64,000 nt of DNA from Hydractinia symbiolongicarpus (Eukaryota > Cnidaria > Hydrozoa > Anthoathecata > Hydractiniidae), in the NCBI RefSeq assembly GCF_029227915.1, contig NC_079877.1, positions 32,515,851 through 32,579,850 of the forward strand, in the 5' to 3' direction. Of this stretch, positions 1 through 12,900 are shown piece by piece. Made by a program: the position numbers and the translations under genes. Every line of letters begins with the position of its first letter. The first letter of the stretch is position 1. The notes beneath the pieces were generated by a model. It was not told where the DNA came from, searched no databases, and saw only the letters and a list, made by a program, of their open reading frames with translations.

Positions 1-1216
1 ATGAGTTTACTTCCTGGGTACTTTCTTTGTATACTTTTGACTATACGGGCCGAGTCCGGGATTTACGGGAAATCGTGGGTTTTCGTTATCCGGCGATTAA
101 ACTTCTTTTATTCAGTGTCTCATCAAAAATGAAAACATTTTTGAAAACTACATGTCTAATGCGTTTTAGTGGTGAAAAAATAATTTAAAAAATTGTTCGG
201 GAATGAGTTTACTTCCTGGGTATTTTCTTTTTATACTTTTGACTATACGGGCCGAGTCCGGGATTTACGGGAAATCGGGGGTTTTCGTTTGCCGGCGATT
301 AAACATTTTTTATTCAGCGTCTCATCAAAAATGAAAACATTTTTGAAAACTACAAATCTCATGCGTTTTAGTGGTGAAAAAATAATTTAAAAAATCGTTG
401 GGGAATGAGTTTACTTCCTGGGTACTTTCTTTGTATACTTTTGACCATACGGGTCGTGTCCGGGATTTACGGGAAATCGCGGGTTTTCGTTTGCCGGCGA
501 TTAAACTTCTTTTATTCAGCGTCTCATAAAAACTGAAAACATTTTTGAAAACTACATGTCTCATGCGTTTAAGTGGTGAAAAAATAATTTAAAAAATCGT
601 TCGGGAAATGAGTTTACTCCCTAAGTACTTTCTTTGTATACTTTTGACTATACGGGCCGAGTCCGGGATTTACGGGAAATCGCGGGTTTTCGTTTGCCGG
701 CGATTAAACTTCTTTTACTCAGCGTCTCATCAAAACTGAAAACATTTTTGAAAACTACATGTCTAATGCGTTTTAGTGGTGAAAAAATAATTTAAAAAAT
801 CGTTTGGGAAATGAGTTTACTTCCTGGGTACTTTCTTTGTATACTTTTGACTATACGGGCCGAGTCCGGGATTTATGGGAAATCGTGGGTTTTCGTTAGC
901 CGGCGATTAAACTTCTTTTATTCAGCGTGTCATCAAAAATGAAAACATTTTTGAAAACTACAAGTCTCATGCGTATTAGTGGTGAAAAACTAATTTTAAA
1001 AATCGTTCGGGAAATGAGTTCACTTCCCGGGTACTTTCTTTGTATACTTTTGACTATATGGGCCGAGTCCGGGATTTAAGCGAAATCGCGGGTTTTCGTT
1101 TGCCGGCGATTAAACTTCTTTTATTCAGCGTCTCATGAAAACTGAAAACATTTTTGAAAACTACATGTCTCATGCGTTTTAGTGGTGAAAAAATAATTTA
1201 AGAAATCGTTCGGGAA
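1..1216 (+). repeat. HOR unit, 6 monomers (1,216 bp), shortened
   Basis: Bases 1 to about 1,050 recur at an offset of 1,216 bp, but the last part of the unit (from the ATATGGGCCGAGTCC monomer near 1,055) recurs at an offset of 1,621 bp. This unit is therefore the next 8-monomer unit minus two monomers (405 bp). Confidence 0.85.
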
Positions 1217-2837
1217 ATGAGTTTACTTCCTGGGTACTTTCTTTGTATACTTTTGACTATACGGGCCGAGTCCGGGATTTACGGGAAATCGTGGGTTTTC
1301 GTTATCCGGCGATTAAACTTCTTTTATTCAGTGTCTCATCAAAAATGAAAACATTTTTGAAAACTACATGTCTAATGCGTTTTAGTGGTGAAAAAATAAT
1401 TTAAAAAATTGTTCGGGAATGAGTTTACTTCCTGGGTATTTTCTTTTTATACTTTTGACTATACGGGCCGAGTCCGGGATTTACGGGAAATCGGGGGTTT
1501 TCGTTTGCCGGCGATTAAACATTTTTTATTCAGCGTCTCATCAAAAATGAAAACATTTTTGAAAACTACAAATCTCATGCGTTTTAGTGGTGAAAAAATA
1601 ATTTAAAAAATCGTTGGGGAATGAGTTTACTTCCTGGGTACTTTCTTTGTATACTTTTGACCATACGGGTCGTGTCCGGGATTTACGGGAAATCGCGGGT
1701 TTTCGTTTGCCGGCGATTAAACTTCTTTTATTCAGCGTCTCATAAAAACTGAAAACATTTTTGAAAACTACATGTCTCATGCGTTTAAGTGGTGAAAAAA
1801 TAATTTAAAAAATCGTTCGGGAAATGAGTTTACTCCCTAAGTACTTTCTTTGTATACTTTTGACTATACGGGCCGAGTCCGGGATTTACGGGAAATCGCG
1901 GGTTTTCGTTTGCCGGCGATTAAACTTCTTTTACTCAGCGTCTCATCAAAACTGAAAACATTTTTGAAAACTACATGTCTAATGCGTTTTAGTGGTGAAA
2001 AAATAATTTAAAAAATCGTTTGGGAAATGAGTTTACTTCCTGGGTACTTTCTTTGTATACTTTTGACTATACGGGCCGAGTCCGGGATTTATGGGAAATC
2101 GTGGGTTTTCGTTAGCCGGCGATTAAACTTCTTTTATTCAGCGTGTCATCAAAAATGAAAACATTTTTGAAAACTACAAGTCTCATGCGTATTAGTGGTG
2201 AAAAACTAATTTTAAAAATCGTTCGGGAAATGAGTTCACTTCCCGGGTACTTTCTTTGTATACTTTTGATTATATGGGCCGAGTCCAGGAATTACAGGAA
2301 ATCGCGGGTTTTCGTTTGCCGGCGATGAAACTTCTTTTATTCAGCGTCTCATCAAAACTAAAAACATTTTTGAAAACTACATGTCTCATGCGTTTTAGTG
2401 GTGAAAAAATAATTTAAAAAATTGTTCGGGAAATGAGTTTACTTCCTGGGTATTTTCTTTGTATACTTTTGACTATACGAGCCGAGTCCGGAATTTACGG
2501 GAAATCGCGGGTTTTCGTTTCCAGCGTTTAAACTTCTTTTATTCAGCGTCTCACCAAAAATGAAAACATTTTTGAAAACTACAAGTCTCATGCGTTTTAG
2601 TGGTGAAAAAATAATTAAAAAAATCGTTCGGGAAATGAATTTACTCCCTAAGTACTTTTTTTGTATACTTTTGACTATATGGGCCGAGTCCGGGATTTAA
2701 GCGAAATCGCGGGTTTTCGTTTGCCGGCGATTAAACTTCTTTTATTCAGCGTCTCATGAAAACTGAAAACATTTTTGAAAACTACATGTCTCATGCGTTT
2801 TAGTGGTGAAAAAATAATTTAAGAAATCGTTCGGGAA
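1217..2837 (+). repeat. HOR unit, 8 monomers (1,621 bp), copy 1
   Basis: The full unit repeats at +1,621 bp with very few differences. A rare variant with GTGTCATCAAAAATG followed by GCGTATTAGTGGTG at 2,137-2,200 and a TTGATTATATGGGCC monomer near 2,270 are shared with the downstream copy at 3,758-3,900, which confirms the register. Confidence 0.85.
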
Positions 2838-4060
2838 ATGAGTTTACTTCCTGGGTACTTTCTTTGTATACTTTTGACTATACGGGCCGAGTCCGGGATT
2901 TACGGGAAATCGTGGGTTTTCGTTATCCGGCGATTAAACTTCTTTTATTCAGTGTCTCATCAAAAATGAAAACATTTTTGAAAACTACATGTCTAATGCG
3001 TTTTAGTGGTGAAAAAATAATTTAAAAAATTGTTCGGGAATGAGTTTACTTCCTGGGTATTTTCTTTTTATACTTTTGACTATACGGGCCGAGTCCGGGA
3101 TTTACGGGAAATCGGGGGTTTTCGTTTGCCGGCGATTAAACATTTTTTATTCAGCGTCTCATCAAAAATGAAAACATTTTTGAAAACTACAAATCTCATG
3201 CGTTTTAGTGGTGAAAAAATAATTTAAAAAATCGTTGGGGAATGAGTTTACTTCCTGGGTACTTTCTTTGTATACTTTTGACCATACGGGTCGTGTCCGG
3301 GATTTACGGGAAATCGCGGGTTTTCGTTTGCCGGCGATTAAACTTCTTTTATTCAGCGTCTCATAAAAACTGAAAACATTTTTGAAAACTACATGTCTCA
3401 TGCGTTTAAGTGGTGAAAAAATAATTTAAAAAATCGTTCGGGAAATGAGTTTACTCCCTAAGTACTTTCTTTGTATACTTTTGACTATACGGGCCGAGTC
3501 CGGGATTTACGGGAAATCGCGGGTTTTCGTTTGCCGGCGATTAAACTTCTTTTACTCAGCGTCTCATCAAAACTGAAAACATTTTTGAAAACTACATGTC
3601 TAATGCGTTTTAGTGGTGAAAAAATAATTTAAAAAATCGTTTGGGAAATGAGTTTACTTCCTGGGTACATTCATTGTATACTTTTGACTATACGGGCCGA
3701 GTCCGGGATTTATGGGAAATCGTGGGTTTTCGTTAGCCGGCGATTAAACTTCTTTTATTCAGCGTGTCATCAAAAATGAAAACATTTTTGAAAACTACAA
3801 GTCTCATGCGTATTAGTGGTGAAAAACTAATTTTAAAAATCGTTCGGGAAATGAGTTCACTTCCCGGGTACTTTCTTTGTATACTTTTGATTATATGGGC
3901 CGAGTCCAGGAATTACAGGAAATCGCGGGTTTTCGTTTGCCGGCGATGAAACTTCTTTTATTCAGCGTCTCATCAAAACTAAAAACATTTTTGAAAACTA
4001 CATGTCTCATGCGTTTTAGTGGTGAAAAAATAATTTAAAAAATTGTTCGGGAAATGAGTT
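2838..4060 (+). repeat. HOR unit, partial copy 2 of the 8-monomer repeat
   Basis: This stretch follows the preceding 1,621-bp unit closely for about 6 monomers. Small changes appear, for example GGTACATTCATTG at 3,665 in place of the usual GGTACTTTCTTTG. Similarity continues more weakly beyond 4,060 into the next tandem block. Confidence 0.75.
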
Positions 4061-4665
4061 TATTTCCTGGGTATTTTCTTTGTATACTTTTGACTATTCG
4101 AGCCGAGTCCGGGATTTACGGGAAATCGCGGGTTTTCGTTTCCGGCGTTTAAACTTCTTTTATTCAGCGTCTCATCAAAAATGAAAACATTTTTGAAAAC
4201 TACAAGTCTCATACGTTTTAGTGGTGAAAAAATAATTTCAAAAATCGTTCGGGAAATGAGTTTACTCCCTAAGTACTTTCTTTGTATACTTTTTACTATA
4301 CGGGCCGAGTCCGGGATTTATGCGAAATCGCGGGTTTTCGTTTGCCGGCGATTAAACTTCTTTTATTCAGCGTCTCATCAAAAATGAAAACATTTTTGAA
4401 AACTACAAGTCTCATGCGTTTTAGTGATGAAAAAATAATTTAAAAAATCGTTCGGGAAATGAGTTTACTTCCTGGGTACTTTCTTTGTATACTTTTGACT
4501 ATATGGGCCGAGTCCGGGATTTACGGGACAACGCGGGTTTTCGTTTGCCGGCAATTAAACTTCTTTTATTCAGCGTCTCATCAAAACTGAAAACATTTTT
4601 GAAAACTACATGTGTCATGCGTTTTAGTGGTGAAAAAATAATTTAAAAAATCGTTCGGGAAATGA
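3890..4665 (+). repeat. Tandem block of ~5-monomer period (1,013 bp), copy 1
   Basis: Shared rare variants with the block 1,013 bp downstream define it: GGCGATGAAACTTC, CTCATCAAAACTAAAAAC, a CTCATACGTTTTAG box at 4,207 and TTTTTACTATACGG at 4,290. Confidence 0.75.
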
Positions 4666-4899
4666 GTTTACTTCCTTGGTACTTTCTTTGTATACTTTTG
4701 ACTATACGGGCCGAGTTCGGGATTACGGGAGATCGCGGGTTTTCGTTTGCCGGCGATTGAACTTCTTTTATTCAGCGTCTCATCAAAAATGAAAACATTT
4801 TTGAAAACTACAAGTCTCATGCGTTTTAGTGGTGAAAAAATAATTTATAAAATCGTTCGGGAAATGAGTTTACTCCCTAAGTTTTTTCTTTGTATACTT

Positions 4900-5675
4900 T
4901 TGACTATACGGGCCGAGTCCAGGATTTACAGGAAATCGCGGGTTTTCGTTTGCCCGCGATGAAACTTCTTTTATTCAGCGTCTCATCAAAACTAAAAACA
5001 TTTTTGAAAACTACATGTCTCATGCGTTTTAGTGGTGAAAAAATAATTTAAAAAATTGTTCGGGAAATGAGTTTATTTCCTGGGTATTTTCTTTGTATAC
5101 TTTTGACTATACGAGCCGAGTCCGGGATTTACGGGAAATCGCGGGTTTTCGTTTCCGGCGTTTAAACTTCTTTTATTCAGCGTCTCATCAAAAATGAAAA
5201 CATTTTTGAAAACTACAAGTCTCATACGTTTTAGTGGTGAAAAAATAATTTCAAAAATCGTTCGGGAAATGAGTTTACTCCCTAAGTACTTTCGTTGTAT
5301 ACTTTTTACTATACGGGCCGAGTCCGGGATTTATGCGAAATCGCGGGTTTTCGTTTGCCGGCGATTAAACTTCTTTTATTCAGCGTCTCATCAAAAATGA
5401 AAACATTTTTGAAAACTACAAGTCTCATGCGTTTTAGTGATGAAAAAATAATTTAAAAAATCGTTCGGGAAATGAGTTTACTTCCTGGGTACTTTCTATG
5501 TATACTTTTGACTATATGGGCCGAGTCCGGGATTTACGGGAAAACGCGGGTTCTCGTTTGCCGGCAATTAAACTTCTTTTATTCAGCGTCTCATCAAAAC
5601 TGAAAACATTTTTGAAAACTACATGTGTCATGCGTTTTAGTGGTGAAAAAATAATTTAAAAAATCGTTCGGGAAA
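4900..5675 (+). repeat. Tandem block of ~5-monomer period (1,013 bp), copy 2
   Basis: This is the downstream partner of the block at 3,890. It carries the same CTCATACGTTTTAG and TTTTTACTATACGG variants at 5,220 and 5,303. Similarity is lost near 5,675, where CACTTCCCGGG replaces ACTTCCTTGG. Confidence 0.75.
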
Positions 5676-7539
5676 TGAGTTCACTTCCCGGGTACTTTCT
5701 TTGTATACTTTTGATTATATGGGCCGAGTCCGGGATTTACGGGAAATCGCGGGTTTTCGTTTGCCGGCGATTAAACTTCTTTTATTCAGCGTCTCAACAA
5801 AACTAAAAACATTTTTGAAAACTACATGTCTCATGCGTTTTAGTGGTGAAAAAATAATTTAAAAAATCGTTCGGGAAATGAATTTACTTCCTGGGTACTT
5901 TCTTTGTATACTTTTGACTATACGGGCGGAGTCCGGGATTTACGGGAAATCGCGGGTTTTCGTTAGCCGGCGATTAAACTTCTTTTATTCAGCGTCTCAT
6001 CAAAACTAAAAACATTTTTGAAAACTACATGTCTCATGCGTTTTAGTGTTGAAAAAATAATTTAAAAAATCGTTCGGGAAATGAGTTTACTTGCTGGGTA
6101 CTTTCTTTGTATACTTTTGACTATACGGGCCGAGTCCAGGATTTATGGGAAATCGTGGGTTTTCGTTAGCCGGCGATTAAACTTCTTTTATTCAGCGTCT
6201 TATCAAAAATGAAAACATTTTTGAAAACTACAAGTCTCATGCGTTTTAGTGGTGAAAAACTAATTTTAAAAATCGTTCGGGAAATGAGTTTACTCCCTAA
6301 GTACTTTCTTTGTATACATTTGACTATACGGGCCGAGTCCAGGATTTACAGGAAATCGCGGGTTTTCGTTTGCCGGCGATTAAACTTCTTTTTTTCAGCG
6401 TCTCATCAAAACTGAAAACATTTTTGAAAACTACATGTCTCATGCGTTTTAGTGGTGAAAAAATAATTTAAAAAATTGTTTGGGAAATGAGTTTACTTCC
6501 TGGGTATTTTCTTTGTATACTTTTGACTATACGAGCCAAGTCCGGGATTTACGGGAAATCGCGGGTTTTCGTTTCCAGCGTTTAAACTTCTTTTATTCAG
6601 CGTCTCATCAAAAATGAAAACATTTTTGAAAACTACAAGTCTCATGCGTTTTAGTGGTGAAAAAATAATTAAAAAAATCGTTCGGGAAATGAATTTACTC
6701 CCTAAGTACTTTTTTTGTATACTTTTCACTATATGGGCCGAGTCCGGGATTTAAGCGAAATCGCGGGTTTTCGTTTGCCGGCGATTAAACTTCTTTTATT
6801 CAGCGTCTCATGAAAACTGAAAACATTTTTGAAAACTACATGTCTCATGCGTTTTAGTGGTGAAAAAATAATTTAAGAAATCGTTCGGGAAATGAGTTTA
6901 CTTCTTGGGTACTTTTTTTGTATACTTTTGACTATACGGGCCGAGCCCGGGATTTACGGGAAATCGTGGGTTTTCGTTATCCGGCGATTAAACTTCTTTT
7001 ATTCAGTGTCTCATCAAAAATGAAAACATTTTTGAAAACTACAAGTCTCATGCGTTTTAGTGGTGAAAAACTAATTTTAAAAATCGTTCGGGAAATGAGT
7101 TTACTCCCTAAGTACTTTCTTTGTATACTTTTGACTATACGGGCCGAGTCCAGGATTTACAGGAAATCGCGGGTTTTCGTTTGCCGGCGATTAAACTTCT
7201 TTTATTCAGCTTCTCATCAAAACTGAAAACCTTTTTGAAAACTACATGTCTCATGCGTTTTAGTGGTGAAAAAATAATTTAAAAAATCGTTCGGGAAATG
7301 AGTTTACTTCCTGGGTACTTTCTTTGTATACTTTTGACTATACGGGCCGAGTCCGGGATTTACGGGAAATCGTGGGTTTTCGTTATCCGGCGATTAAACT
7401 TCTTTTATTCAGCGTCTCATCAAAAATGAAAACATTTTTAAAAACTACAAGTCTCATGCGTTTTAGTGGTGAAAAACTAATTTTAAAAATCGTTCGGGAA
7501 ATGAGTTTACTCCCTAAGTACTTTCTTTGTATACTTTTG

Positions 7540-8756
7540 ACTATACGGGCCGAGTCCAGAATTTACAGGAAATCGCGGGTTTTCATTTGCCGGCGATTAA
7601 ACTTCTTTTATTCAGCGTCTCATCAAAACTGAAAACATTTTTGAAAACTACATGTCTGATGCGTTTTAGTGGTGAAAAAATAATTTAAAAAATTGTTCGG
7701 GAAATGAGTTTACTTCCTGGGTATTTTCTTTGTATACTTTTGACTATACGAGTCGAGTCCGGGATTTACGGGAAATCGCGGGTTTTCGTTTCCGGCGTTT
7801 AAACTTCTTTTATTCAGCGTATCATCAAAAATGAAAACATTTTTAAAAACTACAAGTCTCATGCGTTTTAGTGGTGAAAAAATAATTAAAAAAATCGTTC
7901 GGGAAATGAGTTTACTCCCTAAGTACTTTTTTTGTATACTTTTGACTATATGGGCCGAGTCCGGGATTTAAGCGAAATCGCGGGTTTTCGTTTGCCGGCG
8001 ATTAAACTTCTTTTATTCAGCGTCTCATCAAAACTGAAAACATTTTTGAAAACTACATGTCTCATGCGTTTTAGTGGTGAAAAAATAATTTAAAAAATTG
8101 TTCGGGAAATGAGTTTACTTCCTGGGTATTTTCTTTGTATACTTTTGACTATACGAGCCGAGTCCGGGATTTACGGGAAATCGTGGGTTTTCGTTATCCG
8201 GCGATTAAATTTCTTTTATTCAGCGTCTCATCAAAAGTGAAAACAATTTTGAAAACTACAAGTCTCATGCGTTTTAGTGGTGAAAAACTAATTTTAAAAA
8301 TCGTTCGGGAAATGAGTTTACTCCCTAAGTACTTTCTTTGTATACTTTTGACTATACGGGCCGAGTCCGGGATTTATGGGAAATCGTGGGTTTTCGTTAG
8401 CCGGCGATTAAACTTCTTTTATTCAGCGTGTCATCAAAAATGAAAACACTTTTGAAAACTACAAGTCTCATGCGTATTAGTGGTGAAAAACTAATTTTAA
8501 AAATCGTTCGGGAAATGAGTTTACTCTCTAAGTTTTTTCTTTGTATACTTTTGACTATACGGGCCGAGTCCAGGATTTACAGGAAATCGCGGGTTTTCGT
8601 TTGCCGGCGATTAAACTTCTTTTATTCAGCGTCTCATCAAAACTGAAAACATTTTTGAAAACTACAAGTCTCATGCGTTTTAGTGGTGAAAAACTAATTT
8701 TAAAAATCGTTCGGGAAATGAGTTTACTCCCTAAGTTTTTTCTTTGTATACTTTTG
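7540..8756 (+). repeat. HOR unit, 6 monomers (1,217 bp), copy 1
   Basis: The variants GAGTCCAGAATTTACAGG with TTTTCATTTGCCGG and GTCTGATGCG (7,654) recur exactly 1,217 bp later. The monomer at about 8,220 with CAAAAGTGAAAACAATTTTG recurs near 9,450. Confidence 0.8.
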
Positions 8757-9973
8757 ACTATACGGGCCGAGTCCAGAATTTACAGGAAATCGCGGGTTTT
8801 CATTTGCCGGCGATTAAACTTCTTTTATTCAGCGTCTCATCAAAACTGAAAACATTTTTGAAAACTACATGTCTGATGCGTTTTAGTGGTGAAAAAATAA
8901 TTTAAAAAATTGTTCGGGAAATGAGTTTACTTCCTGGGTATTTTCTTTGTATACTTTTGACTATACGAGCCGAGTCCGGGATTTACGGGAAATCGCGGGT
9001 TTTCGTTTCCGGCGTTTAAACTTCTTTTATTCAGCGTATCATCAAAAATGAAAACATTTTTAAAAACTACAAGTCTCATGCGTTTTAGTGGTGAAAAAAT
9101 AATTAAAAAAATCGTTCGGGAAATGAGTTTACTCCCTAAGTACTTTTTTTGTATACTTTTGACTATATGGGCCGAGTCCGGGATTTAAGCGAAATCGCGG
9201 GTTTTCGTTTGCCGGCGATTAAACTTCTTTTAATCAGCGTCTCATCAAAACTGAAAACATTTTTGAAAACTACATGTCTCATGCGTTTTAGTGGTGAAAA
9301 AATAATTTCAAAAATTGTTCGGGAAATGAGTTTACTTCCTGGGTATTTTCTTTGTATACTTTTGACTATACGAGCCGAGTCCGGGATTTACGGGAAATCG
9401 TGGGTTTTCGTTATCCGGCGATTAAATTTCTTTTATTCAGCGTCTCATCAAAAGTGAAAACAATTTTGAAAACTACAAGTCTCATGCGTTTTAGTGGTGA
9501 AAAACTAATTTTAAAAATCGTTCGGGAAATGAGTTTACTCCCTAAGTACTTTCTTTGTATACTTTTGACTATACGGGCCGAGTCCGGGATTTATGGGAAA
9601 TCGTGGGTTTTCGTTAGCCGGCGATTAAACTTCTTTTATTCAGCGTGTCATCAAAAATGAAAACACTTTTGAAAACTACAAGTCTCATGCGTATTAGTGG
9701 TGAAAAACTAATTTTAAAAATCGTTCGGGAAATGAGTTTACTCTCTAAGTTTTTTCTTTGTATACTTTTGACTATACGGGCCGAGTCCAGGATTTACAGG
9801 AAATCGCGGGTTTTCGTTTGCCGGCGATTAAACTTCTTTTATTCAGCGTCTCATCAAAACTGAAAACATTTTTGAAAACTACAAGTCTCATGCGTTTTAG
9901 TGGTGAAAAACTAATTTTAAAAATCGTTCGGGAAATGAGTTTACTCCCTAAGTTTTTTCTTTGTATACTTTTG
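8757..9973 (+). repeat. HOR unit, 6 monomers (1,217 bp), copy 2
   Basis: This unit follows directly after copy 1 and shares its diagnostic variants, including GTCTGATGCG at 8,871 and the GCGTATTAGTGGTG monomer near 9,690. The following monomer (about 9,974) begins like a third unit and then diverges. Confidence 0.8.
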
Positions 9974-9999
9974 ACTATGCGGGCCGAGTCCAGGATTTA

Positions 10000-11630
10000 C
10001 AGGAAATCGCGGGTTTTCGTTTGCCGGCGATTAAACTTCTTTTATTCAGCGTCTCATCAAAACTGAAAACATTTTTGAAAACTACAAGTCTCATGCGTTT
10101 TAGTGGTGAAAAAATAATTTAAAAAATTGTTCGGGAAATGAGTTTATTTCCTGGGTATTTTCTTTGTATACTTTTGACTATACGAGCCGAGTCCGGGATT
10201 TACGGGAAATCGCGGGTTTTCGTTTCCGGCGTTTAAACTTCTTTTATTCAGCGTCTCATCAAAAATGAAAACATTTTTGAAAACTACAAGTCTCATGCGT
10301 TTTAGTGGTGAAAAAATAATTTCAAAAATCGTTCGGGAAATGAGTTTACTCCCTAAGTACTTTCTTTGTATACTTTTCACTATACGGCCGAGTCCGGGAT
10401 TTATGCGAAATCGCGGGTTTTCGTTTGCCGGCGATTAAACTTCTTTTATTCAGCGTCTCATCAAAACTGAAAACATTTTTGAAAACTACAAGTCTCATGC
10501 GTTTTAGTGGTGAAAAACTAATTTTAAAAATCGTTCGGGAAATGAGTTTACTCCCTAAGTACTTTCTTTGTATACTTTTGACTATACGGGCCTAGTCCAG
10601 GATTCACGGGAAATCGCGGGTTTTCGTTTGCCGGCGATTAAACTTCTTTTATTCAGCTTCTCATTAAAACTGAAAACATTTTTGAAAACTACATGTCTAA
10701 TGCGTTTTAGTGGTGAAAAAATGATTTAAAAAATTGTTCGGGAAATGAGTTTACTTCCTGGGTATTTTCTTTTTATACTTTTGACTATACTGGCCGAGTC
10801 CGGGATTTACGGGGAATCGCGGGTTTTCGTTTGCCGGCGATTAAACATTTTTTATTCAGCGTCTCATCAAAAATGAAAACATTTTTGAAAACTACAAGTC
10901 TCATGCGTTTTAGTGGTGAAAAACTAATTTTAAAAATCGTTCGGGAAATGAGTTTACTCCCTGGGTAATTTCTTTGTATACTTTTGACCATACGGGTTGT
11001 GTCCGGGATTTACGGGAAATCGCGGGTTTTCGTTTGCCGGCGATTAAACTTCTTTTATTCAGCGTCTCATCAAAAATGAAAACATTTTTGAAAACTACAA
11101 GTCTCATGCGTTTTAGTGGTGAAAAAATAATTTTAAAAATCGTTCGGGAAATGAGCTTACTCCCTGGGTACTTTCTTTGTATACTTTTGACTATACGGGC
11201 CGAGTACGGGATTTACGGGAAATCGCGGGTTTTCGTTTGCCGGCGATTAAATTTATTTTGTTCAGCGTCTCATCAAAAATGAAAACATTTCTGAAAACTA
11301 CAAGTCTCATGCGTTTTAGTGGTAAAAATCTAATTTTAAAAATCGCTCGGGAAATGAGTTTACTCCCTAAGTACTTTCTCTGTATACTTTTGACTATACG
11401 GGCCGAGTCCAGGATTTACAGGAAATCGCGGGTTTTCGTTTGCCGGCCATTAAACTTCTTTTATTCAGCGTCTCATCAAAACTGAAAACATTTTTGAAAA
11501 CTACATGTCTCATGCGTTTTAGTGGTGAAAAAATAATTTAAAAAATTGTTCGGGGAATGAGTTTACTTCCTGCGTATTTTCTTTGTATACTTTTGACTAT
11601 ACGAGCCGAGTCCGGGATTTACGGGAAATC
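10000..11630 (+). repeat. 8-monomer segment duplicated 6,888 bp downstream (copy 1)
   Basis: Variants such as TTCACTATACGGCCGAG (lacking one G of the usual ACGGGCC, 10,376), GAAAAAATGATTT (10,714) and GACCATACGGGTTGTGTCC (10,986) reappear in the same order 6,888 bp later. Intervening DNA is unrelated HORs, so this is a dispersed intra-array duplication rather than a simple tandem one. Confidence 0.8.
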
Positions 11631-12900
11631 GTGGGTTTTCGTTAGCCGGCGATTAAACTTCTTCTTTTCAGCGTCTCATTAAAAATGAAAACATTTTTGA
11701 AAACTACAAGTCTCATGCGTTTTAGTGTTGAAAAACTAATTTTAAAAATCGTTCGGGAAATGAGTTTGCTCCCTAAGTATTTTCTTTGTATACTTTTGAC
11801 TATACGGGCCTAGTCCAGGATTCACGGGAAATCGCGGGTTTTCGTTTGCCGGCGATTAAACTTCTTTTATTAAGCGTCTCATCAAAAATGAAAATATTTT
11901 TGAAAACTACAAGTCTCATGGGTTTTAGTGGTGAAAAAATAATTTTAAAAATCGTTCGAAAAATGAGTTTACTCCCTGGGTACTTTCTTTGTATACTTTT
12001 GACTATACAGGTTGACTACGGGATTTACGGGAAATCGCGGGTTTTCGTTTGCCGGCGATTAAACTTCTTTTATTCAGCGTCTCATCAAAAATGAAAACAT
12101 TTTTGAAAACTACAAGTCTCATGCGTTTTAATGGTGAAAAACTAATTTTAAAAATCGTTCGGGAAATGAGTTTACTCCCTAAGTACTTTCTTTGTATACT
12201 TATGACTATACGGGCCGAGTCCAGGATTTACAGGAAATCGCGGGTTTTCGTTTGCCGGCCATTAAACTTCTTTTATTTAGCGTCTCATCAAAACTGAAAA
12301 CATTTTTAAAAACTACATGTCTCATGCGTTTTAGTGGTGAAAAAATAATTTAAAAAATTGTTCGGGAAATGAGTTTACTTCCTGGGTATTTTCTTTGTAT
12401 ACTTTTGACTATACGAGCTGAGTCCGGGATTTACGGGAAATCGCGGGTTTTCGTTTCCGGCGTTTAAACTTCTTTTATTCAGCGTCTCATCAAAAATGAA
12501 AACATTTTTGAAAACTACAAGTCTCATGCGTTTTAGTGGTGAAAAAATAATTTAAAAAATCGTTCGGGAAATGAGTTTACTCCCTAAGTACTTTCTTTGT
12601 ATACTTTTGACTATACGGGCCGAGTCCAGGATTTACAGGAAATCGCGGGTTTTCGTTTGCCGGCTATTAAACTTCTTTTATTCAGCGTCTCATCAAAACT
12701 GAAAACATTTTTGAAAACTACATGTCTCATGCGTTTTAGTGGTGAAAAAATAATTTAAAAAATTGTTCGGGAAATGAGTTTACTTCCTGGGTATTTTCTT
12801 TGTATACTTTTGACTATACGAGCCGAGTGCGGGATTTACGGGAAATCGCGGGTTTTCGTTTCCGGCGTTTAAACTTCTTTTATTCAGCGTATCATCAAAA
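11631..12900 (+). repeat. Domain A monomers without a clear HOR
   Basis: About six monomers with several private changes, such as CGTTCGAAAAATGAG at 11,955 and CAGGTTGACTACGGG at 12,008. I see no gene and no exact longer-period partner in the window. Confidence 0.6.

Noticed and set aside
40-70. CENP-B box (core TTCGNNNNANNCGGG) in TCCGGGATTTACGGG
   Set aside because: Two of the nine essential positions differ (T to C at the second, A to T at the ninth) in nearly every monomer, so binding is not supported.
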